A DNA stretch of 64,000 nt. Origin: Penicillium oxalicum. Its lineage: Eukaryota > Ascomycota > Eurotiomycetes > Eurotiales > Aspergillaceae. The translations under genes and the position numbers were made by a program. Location of the stretch: assembly GCF_001723175.1 (NCBI RefSeq), contig NC_064656.1, positions 2,529,409-2,593,408 on the forward strand. Direction: 5' to 3'. Numbering within the stretch: position 1 is the stretch's first letter; the number at the start of each line of letters is the position of its first letter. The notes beneath the pieces were generated by a model. The model did not search any database. It was not told the origin of the DNA and saw only the letters and a list, made by a program, of their open reading frames with translations. Positions 11,598 through 24,304 of this stretch are shown piece after piece.

Positions 11598-12552
11598 TCC
11601 CGGTCCTCCGGACCATCTCCCCCTCTCTCGTTGTCCGTCTCGTGGAATATTTGCTGCCCTCTTGCGCAACCCATTGGACTTTCTGCGCCCTTGGTTCTCT
11701 TTCCCTCTTTGGCACGGTGCATGCGACTCGCGGGGCCAATTTTGTGGAGACCCCCATCCCCAGCCTTTTCATCTTCATTACCGGATATTAATACTTGCCG
11801 CTTTTCTTTCCTACCAGATCCCGCCACGGTCCACGTTATCCCCGCTGTCCCTAGCTCTGCCTGAAGGGCCTCCCCAATCAACGGTGATATGATCCTTCTG
11901 ACCGGACACATCAAAACATTGTTTTCCAGATCGGTTCCGTCACGATGCCGAGAAACTCCGGTGCTCGCTATGAAGCCCTCCTCGCATCCACCTGTGAGGA
12001 TTGGATCGCCACTCCGCCGTCACTCGCATGCCATCGAAGCAACGTCATTGCCATGGAACCTCATTAATGCTTGTATGATGATATGCCCCCCTCTTCACGC
12101 GAATTCGACACTTGGGGTTTGACCATCTCGCTCGCGAGCTTCAGATTTGAGGCGCTTGATCTTTTGCCGTGAAAATTTGGTCTACTCCAACGTGCCATCC
12201 TTGAACTCTTTTTATGAATTTTTCTTTTCCTCCGGGGGCTTTTAGGTTTCAATGTACAGAGGGCTCTTGAATTTAAGTCATCTTGATGGGTCTACAAGAT
12301 ACCAATAGACTCGGTTCACACACAAAGATTCGAATTCGGAAGCTAGGGATGTTGACGAATGCACCCAATCTAATGGGTGATGAAGGATGTATTGTTATTT
12401 GGTCGTAAAACATGAGAGTCCTCGCTGAGTCGGTCGAGGCATGATGGGTCGCCTCGGAGTTGGAGAAGGATAGGACTCATAGTATCAAATGACCTCCGCT
12501 GTGAAAATGGCTCGGCGACAGCCCAGTGGGTCTGGTACACATGCCCTTTCCA
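11598..12552. other. 3' region of pfkA and intergenic DNA
   Basis: CT-rich 3' flank of pfkA and then unannotatable DNA up to the convergent nucleotidase gene. No motif-bearing open frame. Confidence 0.5.
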
Positions 12553-14587
12553 TCATGTGGAGGGATTCACGGCGCCCTCCAATTCATCCAAGAGGTCGAC
12601 GGTCTCGGCTGGACTGGCAATCCAAGCCGTTGTAGAAGCCAGCCGAGCCTGGAAAGGGACCCTGTCAGCAAGTATTCCTTTCGTGGCAAGACTTTGCCCC
12701 TCTGCCAGTGGCTTTGATTTCTCTTTCTCTTTGTTCTGTTCAACCCCATGCACTTACCTTGAAATCATTGGCACCTGCCGACAAGAATTGATCGCCAATA
12801 TGAAGGGTCTTGGAGGGATCAATGCCACCAAAGTATCGTTGACAAGCCCGGACACCCCACGACTTATCGCCAATGTCGACGAAGACGTCGTTGCCACCTG
12901 CAAAGAAGGAAGGTCTCGTATTAGCCGTGAAATTTAGTTCAACATTTTCTGCGGGTCCTAGTCTCGGCCAGAGCTCCGCAGGCAGAGGAGGAGGGGACAA
13001 GATATATTGTTTTTACCGTTGAATGCACAGAATGGAAGTCGAGCACCGACCGCCGACCTCTCGACTGTATTTTGCACCACCAGGACGGTTTCCTCCAATT
13101 GTTCACGGTTAATGCGAACTCCATTCACGGGGTAGACTCCGACGGCTCGGTCCTTGCGCAAAACCGCGGCGGGCAGACTCAGATTCGCGGCACAGGCTCG
13201 CAGTGCTGATTCGGCCAGATCAAGGAGCTCTTTGATATCTTTCTCGTTCCATGTGCGCATCTCATCGAGTAGCCATTCCTCTCGCGGGACATAAGTCAGG
13301 CGAACCTCGGAATCGGGATCGAAACGGAAGAGGAAATTACTCTCCCCGCCCATGACGATAATTCCCTGCTTCTGGGCCGGGGTCAAGGTGGTTGACTGGT
13401 GGATGGCGTCGAGCAGACCGTGCAAACGGCCATAATACTTGGGAGCCTCTTCATACCCGGCCGCCGTGACGATGCCGACTTTCCGCCCCTGCTGGAGAAG
13501 ACGCAGTATGCGCGGGATGACTGGGTTCTCGGGCGTGAGGCAAGCACCGTCGTCATACAGGGTGACATCTCCGTCAAAAGTGACCAGTTGCACCTCGCTG
13601 GCACGGACGAGACCCTGTAATTGGGCGGAGTTGAGGATGAGTCGGATGTCGTTGAAAGAAGGGGCGACGAAGCGGCGTCGGCTGATGAATCGTCGCTGAT
13701 CTTGATACTTGAAGGCCTCTTCCAGATGCAGACGCGTGAAGAAAGTTCCCACTGTAGGTACCAGTAGCTTGAGCTTGGACTTGCCCGGTGCGTCACGGTC
13801 ATGGTGATCGACTGCGGCGAGGGGTCGACGAGGATGTCGATCTGGTCAGCGCACTGTGCGTTCTTCTTTGGGTCTATCACCGAATGGAAGGGGATCTCTT
13901 TCGCAATCACGAGCTTTTCGAACCAAAAGGAAAGGGGAAAAAGCTTTGGTTGATCATCACTCGGACGGAAGAGGTCCGGTGGAAACGGGGTTGCCTGAAA
14001 ATACGGCTGTGCCAGGACCGACTTACTGTGATCCAGGATCAAGTTCTCAACATCGCGCATGATCTCCGCATAGCGCTGGTGCGTATCTGCGGCGACCGAA
14101 TTGAGCCGCTCGCTGGATTCTTGCGTGAGAGCGATGGGATGCGAATGCAACACAAACGGTACGGCCAGGAGTCCCTATCGCCCGAGATGAGAAGGCCGCA
14201 TTACCCCCAGTGACGTGGGATGGGGTTGCTCTCAGGCCCATTTTTCGGTCTCGGCCGTGACATACCTTGATCCATTCAATCTAGTTTGGCGATATCAGCA
14301 CGTGAGTCACTATAGCTTTTTTGAGTCTCGTTGACTTTGCGAGGGTGATGCTCACCAATTGATCTCGGCGATGAGTCTATCTCGTCAGCGTTGGGCATTA
14401 GCAGAGATAGGGAAATTGTTTGTCCTTGCGAGGAGCAGAGGAGTTACCTTGAGAGCATCTAGATAGGTTGGGCACGGATCAGTAGATGCCAGGCAGATAC
14501 ATTGACGATGGCAGGCTGGTGCCTCCGCATCGAATGAGACTCGGAGGGGGGAAGAAGCCTACACTCGACACGATAGCGGGTAGTCAT
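12553..14587 (-). CDS. isn1: IMP-specific 5'-nucleotidase (ISN1 family), eight exons
   Basis: HAD-fold enzyme that hydrolyses IMP to inosine in purine salvage. I place eight exons: 14587..14563, 14458..14448, 14376..14356, 14280..14266, 14174..14027, 13811..13017, 12897..12758 and 12648..12553. All phases agree and the product is 416 residues, close to the family length. The first four exons are 25, 11, 21 and 15 nt and together spell the conserved N-terminus (MTTRYRVEYALK, then THRRDQLIEWIK). Core motifs are intact: the HAD nucleophile loop FDGDVTLY (Asp153 and Asp155), APSFNDIR, and the C-terminal HIGDQF...NDFK metal-binding segment. Intron 5 is long at 215 nt. Small ORF callers would miss the start and wrongly begin within exon 5 or 6. 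Confidence 0.93.
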
Positions 14588-16432
14588 TGTTTACGCGGGG
14601 AGGGGGTCGGGTCTTTTTTTCCTGCCTGTTGGGATGGCCTGTTGCCTAGAAAAACAAGGTTTGATTGAATGAGGTTTACTGTTCTCGCGAAGTCTTGGAA
14701 GAGGGTGACGAGGGGGGGGGTTAAAGGACGATCAGGAGGGACACGCTGGTGTCGTTTGGACAGGGGGATGAGTTGGCCTCGGCCGGCCGCACGTCCCTCC
14801 GATATCCGGCCGGTGCAGATGGCAATGCGTGAAGCAGACATGATACCACAAGGCGAGGGGAGGCAAGGTCGGCATACAACATGAAGAGCAGCAGCGATTA
14901 AGAAGGAAATAGGATTCAGTCGAGCAGGGGGAGATTTCACGACCGGACGAGACGATGGATCAACTATATCGGCAATGACAATCACCGGAGGACTGCTAGT
15001 GGGAACGACCAACTGGCCAATCTCCGGGATCCCGCCAGTTGACGAAAGGTCGGCCATGCAGCCTTTCCTTTCCTCCCCCCAATGGTCCCAGCACGGAACA
15101 TAATCGATCGAGATGGTTTGAAGGACTTGACAGATATATGAAAAAGAGCGGTATCGTACAATATACTTCCGGCACCCGCAAGAGGTACCCTCGCAATCGT
15201 ACCCGCTGGAGGTGAATCAGTGGATCTATATGGCTTTTGACAGTTTCGAATCCAGGAACCGCAGGAGAGTCCAGCATGCTTGAACGTTGAAAAACCATGG
15301 AGAAAAATAAATAAACCCACAGACCTTGAATGTCATGTGATATCGATAATTCCATCGTCTTGAAGATGATTGACGATTGTGGAATTTCTCTTACTTCCCA
15401 TCCCGGACTGTGATTGGGTCTTGATGACCCCCTGACTAGCGTCGTGAATCGTCGTGACTCATGCTGCCTCACGCGCGAGTCAGAACGTCCCAAGTCGGTG
15501 CACTAACCTCGATCGGGACGAATCTCACGGTGGGAAATTCATGAATAAACTTGATTTTCTTTTTCCCCCCTTCTACAAGTCCATTCCGATGATCATTCCT
15601 CACATAGTATTTTCTTCCATGAGGGGCCCGTTCCCACCATGTGTTGCCAAGGGGCTCTTTTGGTCTGAACTGATTGGTCTCACAGATGGTGTTAGACTCG
15701 GACCAAAGTGCGCTTGGAGTAAAGCTTGACGAATTACTCACACCTGGTCATGACAGTACTATTCTCCGATCGATGGCACCCCCACTATCCTCTCGTGAAT
15801 TCTACTCTGGTTGACTAGCGACTTAACTCTATCCTCCCTTTGGCATGACACCTCGACCCGCTCCCCGGCGGCTCGTGCGGATCAAGTCCCACTCTCGTCA
15901 TTGGGGGGAGACAATTCCCTCGTTCAAACAACCTGCGCCTCTCTGCCTCTGGAGGGTGAGATGCGCATGGAGCATCCAGGCATCGGAACATTGTCTGGTA
16001 ATGCTTATGATGACTCGAATAGGCAGCACTGCCACGCCATCAACTCCGATGCTCGTGCAGCCAAGCTCATCCTGGCCTGTAAGAAAAGAAAACCAAAGCG
16101 GAAAATAAAAATAAAAATAAACGATCGAAAATTTCTTATACAATTTCTTTCCTGAACGTGCAAGTATAAAGGAGGATGAATGGAAGCCGATCCCAACGCT
16201 TGAATTTTTATCGTCCTTCAACACATCAATCATCCATCTCTCGAGACATTGAGAGTTCGAGAACCCTTTCCAACCTTTCTAAGAAGAAGAAGTAGAGAAG
16301 TTCCAAAATCATCTCAGCCTTGGATCAGGATTCTCTCAGCCCTCTGCAATTCCTCATCGCTCGTCTCTCACGACATTCAATCCAATTGATCCTCTCTACC
16401 TGCCCTGTGTTTTTTCTGGATCTTTGTCAACA
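14588..16432. other. Intergenic region with CT-rich leader toward 16433
   Basis: No supported gene. Frames of up to 165 codons exist on the minus strand around 15 kb but have no signal peptide, helix pattern or family motif. The last 200 nt before 16433 are rich in CT and look like a 5' untranslated leader for the next gene. A G9 run is at about 14711-14719. Confidence 0.45.
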
Positions 16433-17215
16433 ATGCTCAACGCGCAACGCTACACACTCCATTCCCCCTTCACCCCGATGAGTACACCCGTACAAGGTCA
16501 TGGGGAAGACACCCACCATAATTCATACGATACCGCTCCACCTCCATACCAATCCGCCTCCGACTCCACATCCCCAACTTCGACCGATTACCCTTTCGAC
16601 GACAAGGAGCTTCTCTTTGCTCCGCGCTCCCACGAGCCCGGTCTCGCCCCCTCCGTGAGCCTCTCTCGCGGCTTACAGGTCCCCACACGCACGGGAACCA
16701 CCACCTCCGGGTTTCCATACCCGACAGACCTGGCCCGCTACGACATCTCGCAAGAACAGTGGCAGCAATTCACCGAGGTCATTTGCGACGAGGCCAAACT
16801 CTCCCGCCAACAATGGCAGACGGTGATTGGGAAAGGGCTGGGCACTCTGGCGCTGGGGGGACTGATGATCGGGGCCCTGAGTGCGATTCCTGCACTCTTC
16901 ATCTCCCGACATGTGCGAAGACGTCAAGAGCAGCGCAATATCATTGCGGCCATGGCGGGCGCGCGGGGGGAGAGACTCTCCCGGCACATCTCCGAGTGGA
17001 ATCGGACCTTTTTCCAGCCACGGGGGGTGATGATTCGTGTGGATCTGCCGGACGAGTATATCAATGACATGGATCAGATGAATGTATATGGGAAAGATGG
17101 GAAACTCATGCGCTCTGCAGAGGAGGCCCGGGAAAAGGCCGCACTCAAGGCCCGCATTGTGATCATTCCCGTGCAAATGCTGGGCTCGGATGCGAGTCAA
17201 TCTTCAATGCCGTGA
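16433..17215 (+). CDS. Conserved fungal single-helix membrane protein, function unknown
   Basis: Single-exon gene of 260 residues from the ATG at 16433, preceded by a CT-rich leader. The N-terminal 100 residues are low-complexity, rich in Pro/Ser/Thr (for example TAPPPYQSASD), and probably disordered. A folded region follows (DISQEQWQQFTEVICDEAKL), then one hydrophobic helix (GLGTLALGGLMIGALSAIPALF), then a basic stop-transfer stretch (RHVRRRQEQR). The C-terminal part has a hydrophilic domain with WNRTFFQPRGV and DLPDEYINDMD. The composition looks like a real protein and it is intact, but I do not recognise a named domain. A tail-anchored or organelle-membrane location is possible. The convergent neighbour is the sugar transporter gene. 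Confidence 0.75.
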   Translation: MLNAQRYTLHSPFTPMSTPVQGHGEDTHHNSYDTAPPPYQSASDSTSPTSTDYPFDDKELLFAPRSHEPGLAPSVSLSRGLQVPTRTGTTTSGFPYPTDLARYDISQEQWQQFTEVICDEAKLSRQQWQTVIGKGLGTLALGGLMIGALSAIPALFISRHVRRRQEQRNIIAAMAGARGERLSRHISEWNRTFFQPRGVMIRVDLPDEYINDMDQMNVYGKDGKLMRSAEEAREKAALKARIVIIPVQMLGSDASQSSMP

Positions 17216-17631
17216 GCATACCAGCACGGTGGTTGGGGAGGCAGGGAACAAGGATGTCAATTTTTTTTTCAAAAGGCTGAAAGCAGCAGCCAATCGTTCT
17301 CATACTTAGCGGTCACATTTACATCAAGACTTTACAATCCTACCTATACCACGTTTAAGAGTTCTCTTTTTTCATCATTCCTGATAGAGGTAGTACAAAA
17401 AGACACATATAGGTCAAGTGCAATGGTGGTCGACAGGGGGTCGAATGATCATTCCAGAGATTATTATAGCTTCTGTCATAAGTGCATGAAACATGTTTAA
17501 AAGGGTATTGCAGCGAGCATCGGTGATTGGTTGTGGTTTTTTGGGGGATGTGCTTTCTTAAGCTTCTTTGCCCTCCTTTTCCGGGGAAATATTTCAAAGC
17601 CGATGGTCTCCTGGTACAGCCTTGGCCAAGC
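17216..17631. other. Convergent 3' intergenic region
   Basis: Lies between two facing stops. It contains a T9 run near 17261 and other A/T-rich sequence suited to 3' ends; no gene seen. Confidence 0.45.
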
Positions 17632-19667
17632 TCAGACCTTGGTCGAGACGTCATTCCGCTCCACGTGCTGTACAGTGCCCTGCTGGCCGGTCATCGCTTC
17701 CATCTTCTCGTCAATCACCTGGTCTCGCTCATCGGCATCCTGGTTGCCGTATCGACCGATCTTGTACCAGGGTAGCTCGAAGAGACGGTCCATACTCTCG
17801 AGGGACCGACCCGCGGTCTCGGGGATACTGAACCACACCCAGATACCACCGATGATGGTGATGGCGGCGAAGCACCAGAAAGTGCCCTTGGGGCTGATCC
17901 CGCCCTCGGCGACGGGAAGCAGCATGTTGGGCACGGCGCGCGAGTTGCCATACTGGTTGGCAAAGTGCAGGGTCATGGCCAAGGAGGTGCACAGCGCACG
18001 GATCCGCAACGGGAACAGCTCGGCCGTCAGTAGGTACTGCATGGAGTTCCAGCCCAGTGCCCACCCGAAGCCAGACACGTAGATCATGGCAATGGCACCC
18101 TCACTGGCACCCTTCTTACTGGGGGCAGCTTGAAATCCTTCACCACACCCATCTCGGGAACTGCTGTCAGGAAACCCGCAATGTAGATCATGGCAATCGC
18201 CTGCAGGGAGATGCCAATCAACAGGGCACGCTTACGACCGATGACATCGACCAGGAACAGAGCACATGCAATGGCTGCCACCAGTTTGATGATACCAAAG
18301 ACGGCTGTCACTAGCAGAGTCTCGTTGCTGCCAGCGGACACCCAGCAGCTTGAAGAGGTCAGGGGCGTAGAGGGTGATGGAACCCGCACCCGACCACTGG
18401 GAGAGAATCTGAGCCATGAGAGCCAGGTAGACGCGGTAAAGGTTGGAGGGGATGAGCAGAGTCTCCTTGATCATTCCCAATGGGCCAGTGCCACGGGTGG
18501 CTTCCATCTCAATCTCATGGGCGGTTTGAATCGCAGTGATCTCGCGAACCAGGTACTCGTGATCCGGTGACAGATTGCGGAGGCGTGAGAGGTTTGCAAT
18601 GGCCTGCTCGACCTTGCCTCTCTTGATCAGGTAACGAGGCGATTCACATTGCAAGAAGGAGAGCAAGAAAATTAAGCCGGCGAAGATGATGTGTAGACTG
18701 GTTGGAACCTCCTGCTAGAAATCAGCTGCTGCAAAGTCTCCAGGAGGGCAGAAGACATCAAATGATCCGGCGGTTTGGGTGATTTGGGGGCAAACGTACC
18801 CATCGCTTGTGGGTGTGGTCGCCCATGTTGACTTGGCAACCATAATTGGTGAAATAGGCAAGAACGATGCCTGGATCGTAAGATTGAACCGTTAACAAGT
18901 CATCTCGACGTGCCGATCTTCTGTCCAGGGCCGCCAGACAGCTTGACCACTGATGAAGCCTGACTTACCGAGATACACAAAGCCGGTGAAGACACAAGTG
19001 CAAAGACCTCGAATAGCCGCGGGAGCCTAGAAAAGATTCAGTCAGCCCGTGAAACCCCAGTCCAGTGCGTCGAGAGACTCACAATTTCCGCAAGATACAA
19101 AGGCAGCCACAACCACTGTTTGTCCCACACCAAGACCAGCAATAAAACGACCGGCATAGACCGCACCGAGATGGCCGTTATTGGCCATGAAGATGGCGAT
19201 GCCGATCAACCAGATGATGCACAATTGGCGCGTTGCCCAAATACGACCGATGCGATCACAAACTAGGAAAGCACTGAATTGAAGGCCACCGGGTCAGCAC
19301 TCTGAGACGTTACTCCCTAGCTAAATTTCCAATGATTTGGAATTTGTTTTCCACCGAACAAATGTCCGTCGCTGGGATTCACCACTTACAAGAGAGCACC
19401 GCCGACGGATCCGATTTGAACCATGGCCGAGACATTGGCCTTGATGTTGGTTTGCTCGACCTTGGAGTAGGAGCTATAGTTGATGTAGCGTTGAAAGTCC
19501 TTCGAGTTGAAGGCGCCGGAGATGAGACCCTCGTCAATACCCCGAGCGGCACCCATCAGACCGAAAGACAGAACGGCGAACCATAGTCGCCAGTTGAAGA
19601 CTTCTTTTGGCTCCCCCAGGTTCTTCAACCGGAAAATGTTGACTGGTTTCTTGGCCCCACCTGCCAT
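17632..19667 (-). pseudogene. MFS sugar transporter with three apparent frameshifts
   Basis: Twelve-helix hexose/quinate-type permease of the sugar porter family. Inferred exons are 19667..19390, 19273..19083, 19026..18969, 18870..18800 and 18711..17632. Family signatures are present: GAARGIDEGLISG in helix 1, CDRIGRIWATR after helix 2, ESPRYLIKRGK mid-loop, VDVIGRKRALLIG, and PETAGRSLESMDRLFE near the C-terminus. Three single-base shifts are needed to join these: an extra base at about 19101-19110 (exon 2), an extra base at about 18334-18341, and a missing base at about 18117-18125 in a run of five C (on the minus strand). After those three adjustments the length would be 558 codons, normal for the family. 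The protein is otherwise well kept between shifts, so this is either a very recent pseudogene or a set of sequencing/assembly errors. Introns cannot explain single-base shifts. Confidence 0.8.
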
Positions 19668-22600
19668 GATGCGCGCTGATGGTGTGAAAAGGTTATGACC
19701 GGGTCGTCCTTGCACTCTTCCGTGCAAGAGTTGCCTTGCTTGACAAATAACGGCTGAGACTGTGCAATAGAGGGGTGGTGTCAACGATCGAAAGGGGAAG
19801 CAGACAATAAAGACGGCGCGACGAAGAGCTGAATCTTTTCTGATAAGGGCCCAGACGAGGAACAGCCCGGTCTTTTTAAGGCCCTTTTCTACGTTGAAGT
19901 TTCTCACCGAAAGGACCCCCACGACGAAGGGTTGGCCATGCGACTGCGGGGTCAGATTATGGGGTACAATCCAAACCTCCCACGGGGCCCCAAGTTAGGT
20001 GCGCCGATGCGCTACCAGGACGAGTCCAGCGGGTCCCATCAGTCGCGCTGGATGGCCCAATCTGGTAGGTAGCCTTCTTTGTTTCCTATCGATTTGTAAT
20101 GTCGGTAGCTCACTGGTTAATGGCTACCGATACTTTTGACTGAACATCATGGTTGACCCCGCCCCTGCACGCTGGGTGAAACCTGGATCATCTCCGCTCA
20201 CGGAGACCCACGAGGTCGACGTACCCCAGAATTTGTGATCCGCAGGGTGATTATTGGCCAGGACAATAGTAATATTACCGCAGCCAACATGCTTGAGTAC
20301 ATGGACTTTGCAGGCCGACTATCGGTAAAATAGAAACCAAGAACGGAGGGTTGAATGCCAAGAGTGGCGAACCTTTGGGTCCGGGTTGCTTGAGTTAAAA
20401 CAGTCCTTCTGATGCGAGCCGAGGAAGGGCTGAGCGGGAGGTAATGCAAACCAAGTGATCAGTGCGATTCGATAGAATCGCCGGCCTGATGGAATCCTTC
20501 GGCCTCTTTCCACCAAAGGGTTTTTTCGTTGGAACCCGGCAAGGATCGCAACCATGCACTCGTGCAGCCGGAGAGCCGTGGCCACACGTTGCCGGGGTAG
20601 AGGCAGGAAAAAAGGGAGAAATAATAGCGAGGCCATCATCGATGATTTGCTGTCCCAGCCAGCTCTTCTCGTATTCGCGGCGGACGGCCACCTTGCGGTG
20701 AATTTGAGTGCTTACAAAGAGTTCATGGAGATGGCCTGGCCAAAATTACCCTCAAATCCTTTCTCAGCAGGAATCTTGCTATTGCCGTATCCTTCCTGTT
20801 CTTGATCCCGCCGTGAGCGGGCTCGCGAAGAGAGATTTCTCTTCGGACCTTGTATCGCCACAATAGGAAGTCCCTACCCCCGAGTTGAAATGAGACATAT
20901 CCAAAGGGAAGTCCAGATGCCGATGGGGCTGGAATCAAGCAACCAAATAGAGTTTGAACGGGCGGAGGTTCGGGGAAGTTCCGTGAGAGGTACCCAACAA
21001 GAGCACAAAACCTTTACCTGGCGCTCCCGAAAGGAGAGGACCCTCACGGGCCGCGACTCACCGCGGCCAAGAAAAACCGGAACTTGGCTTCGTTGGGGTT
21101 ACAGCACGAATGGACTTCTTCAGAATCCATTCTTCAAGTTTCCGCAACAATACGAGGGCGGAGCCGAGCACGGAGTATTTGGGGAGGCCGAATGGAATCA
21201 GTCGGTCGGAAGCTTGAACCGTCTATGGACCTGTTGATCGACCCCAGTTTCCCCCGCCCGAAGAGGGAATGTCTCCGGGCAAATTCATCCCGTGGAGTTT
21301 GTAACCCTAAGACGCTCGCCGGATTCGGACGCCGGTTCGCCAGAGATTCGCCAGCAAAGCAGCACGAGTAAGCACTCCTCATTGACATTGGGCATGATAC
21401 ACAGTCAAAATGGCTACAGGCTTGTGCGAGGAAGTTCAGTGAGTCATTAGGCTCGCGCCACACCAAGCCAGAGTCGCTTCTCGAGTGTAGGAAATGGAGA
21501 GATTGTGACAGGAGGCTTCGTAGTGTCTCTTCAATTGCGACGGAATTGAGGGCAGGTCGGTGAACGGGTTCGGCCATGAAACCGGTGGTTGAATGTGATG
21601 CTGAAGGAGCCCCCCGCAGCCGAGTGAGGAGGTATGGCTGCTCCTGCTCCAGCTCCACATGACTGGGCACATGACCAGTTCTCGACGAGGTGCTGTCTGT
21701 TGTGTCATCGCCTGCAAGATTGGACAAAAGAAGAAAAAAAAGTAGAAAAGAAAAGGATGGAGTAGACCTGATGCTGGCCTATCGTGTCTTCTGGTTGGAT
21801 GTGGAACTGGTCTGATGCTCAGGCCGACTTGATTCGTGATACTTTGATTCTCGCCGAGATTGGGCCAAGTACCCGCCTGGTCAAGCTTGGTCGATGGGCT
21901 GCTCTACCTGCTGAGAGGTCGACTGAACTCAGCGCGTCAAATTCTTTTGAATGGATGGCCAGGAATCATGACCCTCAATCAACGTCTCCTTGGCAAAGTC
22001 TGATCGCGACTGGAGGTTGCCGAGAAATTTGAGTTTTGAGGGCCGCGGCGACTTGGCGGCGTGGCGGGGGGTGCCCAAGATATACTCACTCCAAGATCGA
22101 AGCTCGAGAAGCGGCGCGCGGCTCACCTCCGTCACCCGCTGGAATCCAGAACCGTGCCCGCCGCCCGTGCGGCTCACCTCCGCTGGCCGAGACTATCATG
22201 CAGCACTCATTACTGATGTCGTCGAGCTCTACTGACTACTGACCGGTCAGACGCGGATCAGCCTCTGTCAGAAGACTGTTCTACTGTCCGATGATCGGAC
22301 GTAGACAAGGCTTGCATGCTTCCAATGGTTTAGGAAGGTCCTTTTTCAGGTGTGGCCACATCTGCAAAATGTACTGGATTTCCTTCTTATCTATCAATTG
22401 ATTTGCGAGTATCTATTCCATGTAACTAAGGTGATGAGCTGTGCCGGGGAGGCTGAAGAGAATGCACTCGAGTGCGTTAACCCGGCCGGACAGGTGGAGA
22501 ATTGCATGAACAATATACAAGGCGGCAATTTGCAGGGAGAATGAATAGGTTTTGTCTGCATGGAAGGAATTCATCCAAGTTCATTAGTAGGTACGGCCTT

Positions 22601-22698
22601 GAGTATTCAATACGTCAGGTAAAAACCCAAAGTCACCTTGTTAAAAACCGCCAGTAGGAGGCTCCCCATTTACAGTACCCTAGCAAGTACTAATGCAA
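19668..22698. other. Gene-poor region of about 3 kb
   Basis: No supported gene. The longest frames (up to 197 codons on the minus strand near 21.1-21.7 kb) are rich in Ser/Arg/Pro, overlap frames on the other strand, and have no motifs. It could hold the promoter of the sugar transporter, decayed DNA or non-coding transcripts. Confidence 0.45.
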
Positions 22699-23578
22699 TC
22701 AGGACCTCAGACCTTTCAACTCTCGTACGTTTAGAAAAAACAACTCGTGAGACTTGACCAGACTTTCTGAGCAGCACTCAAGCACCCCCACGAATGAGTC
22801 AAAGCCCTCGGGGCTGTTATTCAGTTCAGATATCACCAAATTCTTAACACCTATTCCGCGGAGATGGTTGGATTGCACCCAAATGTGTAAATGTCGGATC
22901 ATCTTCGGGTAATTTCCCCACCCACGCTAGGAATTGGTCCAGTGAACCACCCACCATTCCAACCTTCCACCAAGTTGGGGTACTGATCAGATCACGACGC
23001 AATGAGAAGTGAAGCCTCAAATTGCCGGAGGCCCTTGACCGAACTTTATTCCATTGACATCGGCAAATTGAATATTGAATGTCCAACCATCCTCTGTCTT
23101 GCAGAGCATCTTCATCCGATGATCGGATGGTTCTGCCCCCTGCGTTTCCCACAGTCTGCTATAGACAACACTCGAAAAAGCAAAGCTCAGAGATGGTCTT
23201 GTCAATGTCAAGTCCAGACAGCCCCCGCAACAGATTGGGTTGGACTGGAGAGTGGATACGATCCATAAGATTGTATGGGCCCACTGGACTTCTGGGGTCG
23301 GAGCAAGGAAAGACGGAATCTCAATTCCGCAGATATTGTGACCCCTGGCCCCCGAGCGAGGGCTTGACGATACCTATGAATGGGAGACTTGAAAGGTTTG
23401 AGGGCCCATTCATACACCGGGAGATTGTTTTCAGACGCGCCCATCACAAGTAGTGCGTGTAGGTGGTGAAAAGTCTGGAAGGTACAGGACTTGTCTTATG
23501 GAAGGGATGAAATGCTGGCTAACCCGTCTTGGCAAAGATTCAGGCTATTCAGGCTTCAAGACCACTATCAAGGTCAAT

Positions 23579-23590
23579 GGGGGGGGGGGG
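23579..23590. repeat. Homopolymer G12
   Basis: Twelve consecutive G inside decayed DNA. Confidence 0.9.
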
Positions 23591-23883
23591 TGCCAACAGA
23601 GGCATTGATACCTTTGCTGACTTCGTCTAGGATGGAATTCATACGAAATTTGACCAATGAAATCGAAAAAGGCCAAGTCAGAATTCTTAAAAAGTCCAGA
23701 TATTGAAAGCACTGAGTGGGTGAGTACATTAGAGTCGCTTGAAATTCAGGACTTTTACCGCGTCCGGAAGGTGTCCAAGTCTACTCTTATCAAACAATGA
23801 AAGTCTATCAGACTTTGATCACACAAATAGGATGACGCTGGCTGAACGCTAATGTCATAGCAATATAGCAGCAGAGGGCAGCC

Positions 23884-23901
23884 AAAAAAAAAAAAAAAAA
23901 A
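23884..23901. repeat. Homopolymer A18
   Basis: Eighteen consecutive A on the + strand. It falls within a remnant reading frame of the minus strand, where it is a run of Phe codons, so it is probably an expansion after loss of function. Confidence 0.9.
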
Positions 23902-24292
23902 CTCCATACCAGAAAGGAAAGTCGATCGAGGAAGGAAGGCAGTAAATGCCTGCGAAGCACCCTGAACATCATCCTCGGTTGGCACAAATACAGCGTCGGG
24001 GAAAAGGAGTCAGAGTCCATGCCAGAACAACTATACCAATAACCACAGCCTTGTGTCCAGTTTCTCAGCCCAAGGTCAATTAAATCTTGTGCTGTGATTG
24101 AGACGTCATCGGCTTGGTCTGCTTGGATCTCAGCCAGAGCTTCCACCCTGCGAGCGTAGGGACCGGAATTCAAGGTGCCGTCAGGATTTGAAGAGGATTT
24201 CGATGGTCTTGAAATTCGATCAACGGCAGCGGCTCATCGCAGATGATCCCCATTTCATTGCAATACGATTGGAGGAATCGAGGATGTTTAGA

Positions 24293-24304
24293 GGGGGGGG
24301 GGGG
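24293..24304. repeat. Homopolymer G12
   Basis: Twelve consecutive G between two coding-like fragments. Confidence 0.9.

Noticed and set aside
14982..15493. Two overlapping minus-strand frames of 112-165 codons
   Set aside because: No domain, no consistent splice partners, and the region is the flank of two well-defined genes.
16673..17200. Minus-strand frame of 175 codons
   Set aside because: Shadow of the one-helix membrane protein gene.
21134..21727. Minus-strand frame of 197 codons
   Set aside because: No signal, helices or family motif; composition is like random GC-balanced DNA, and other frames are also open here.
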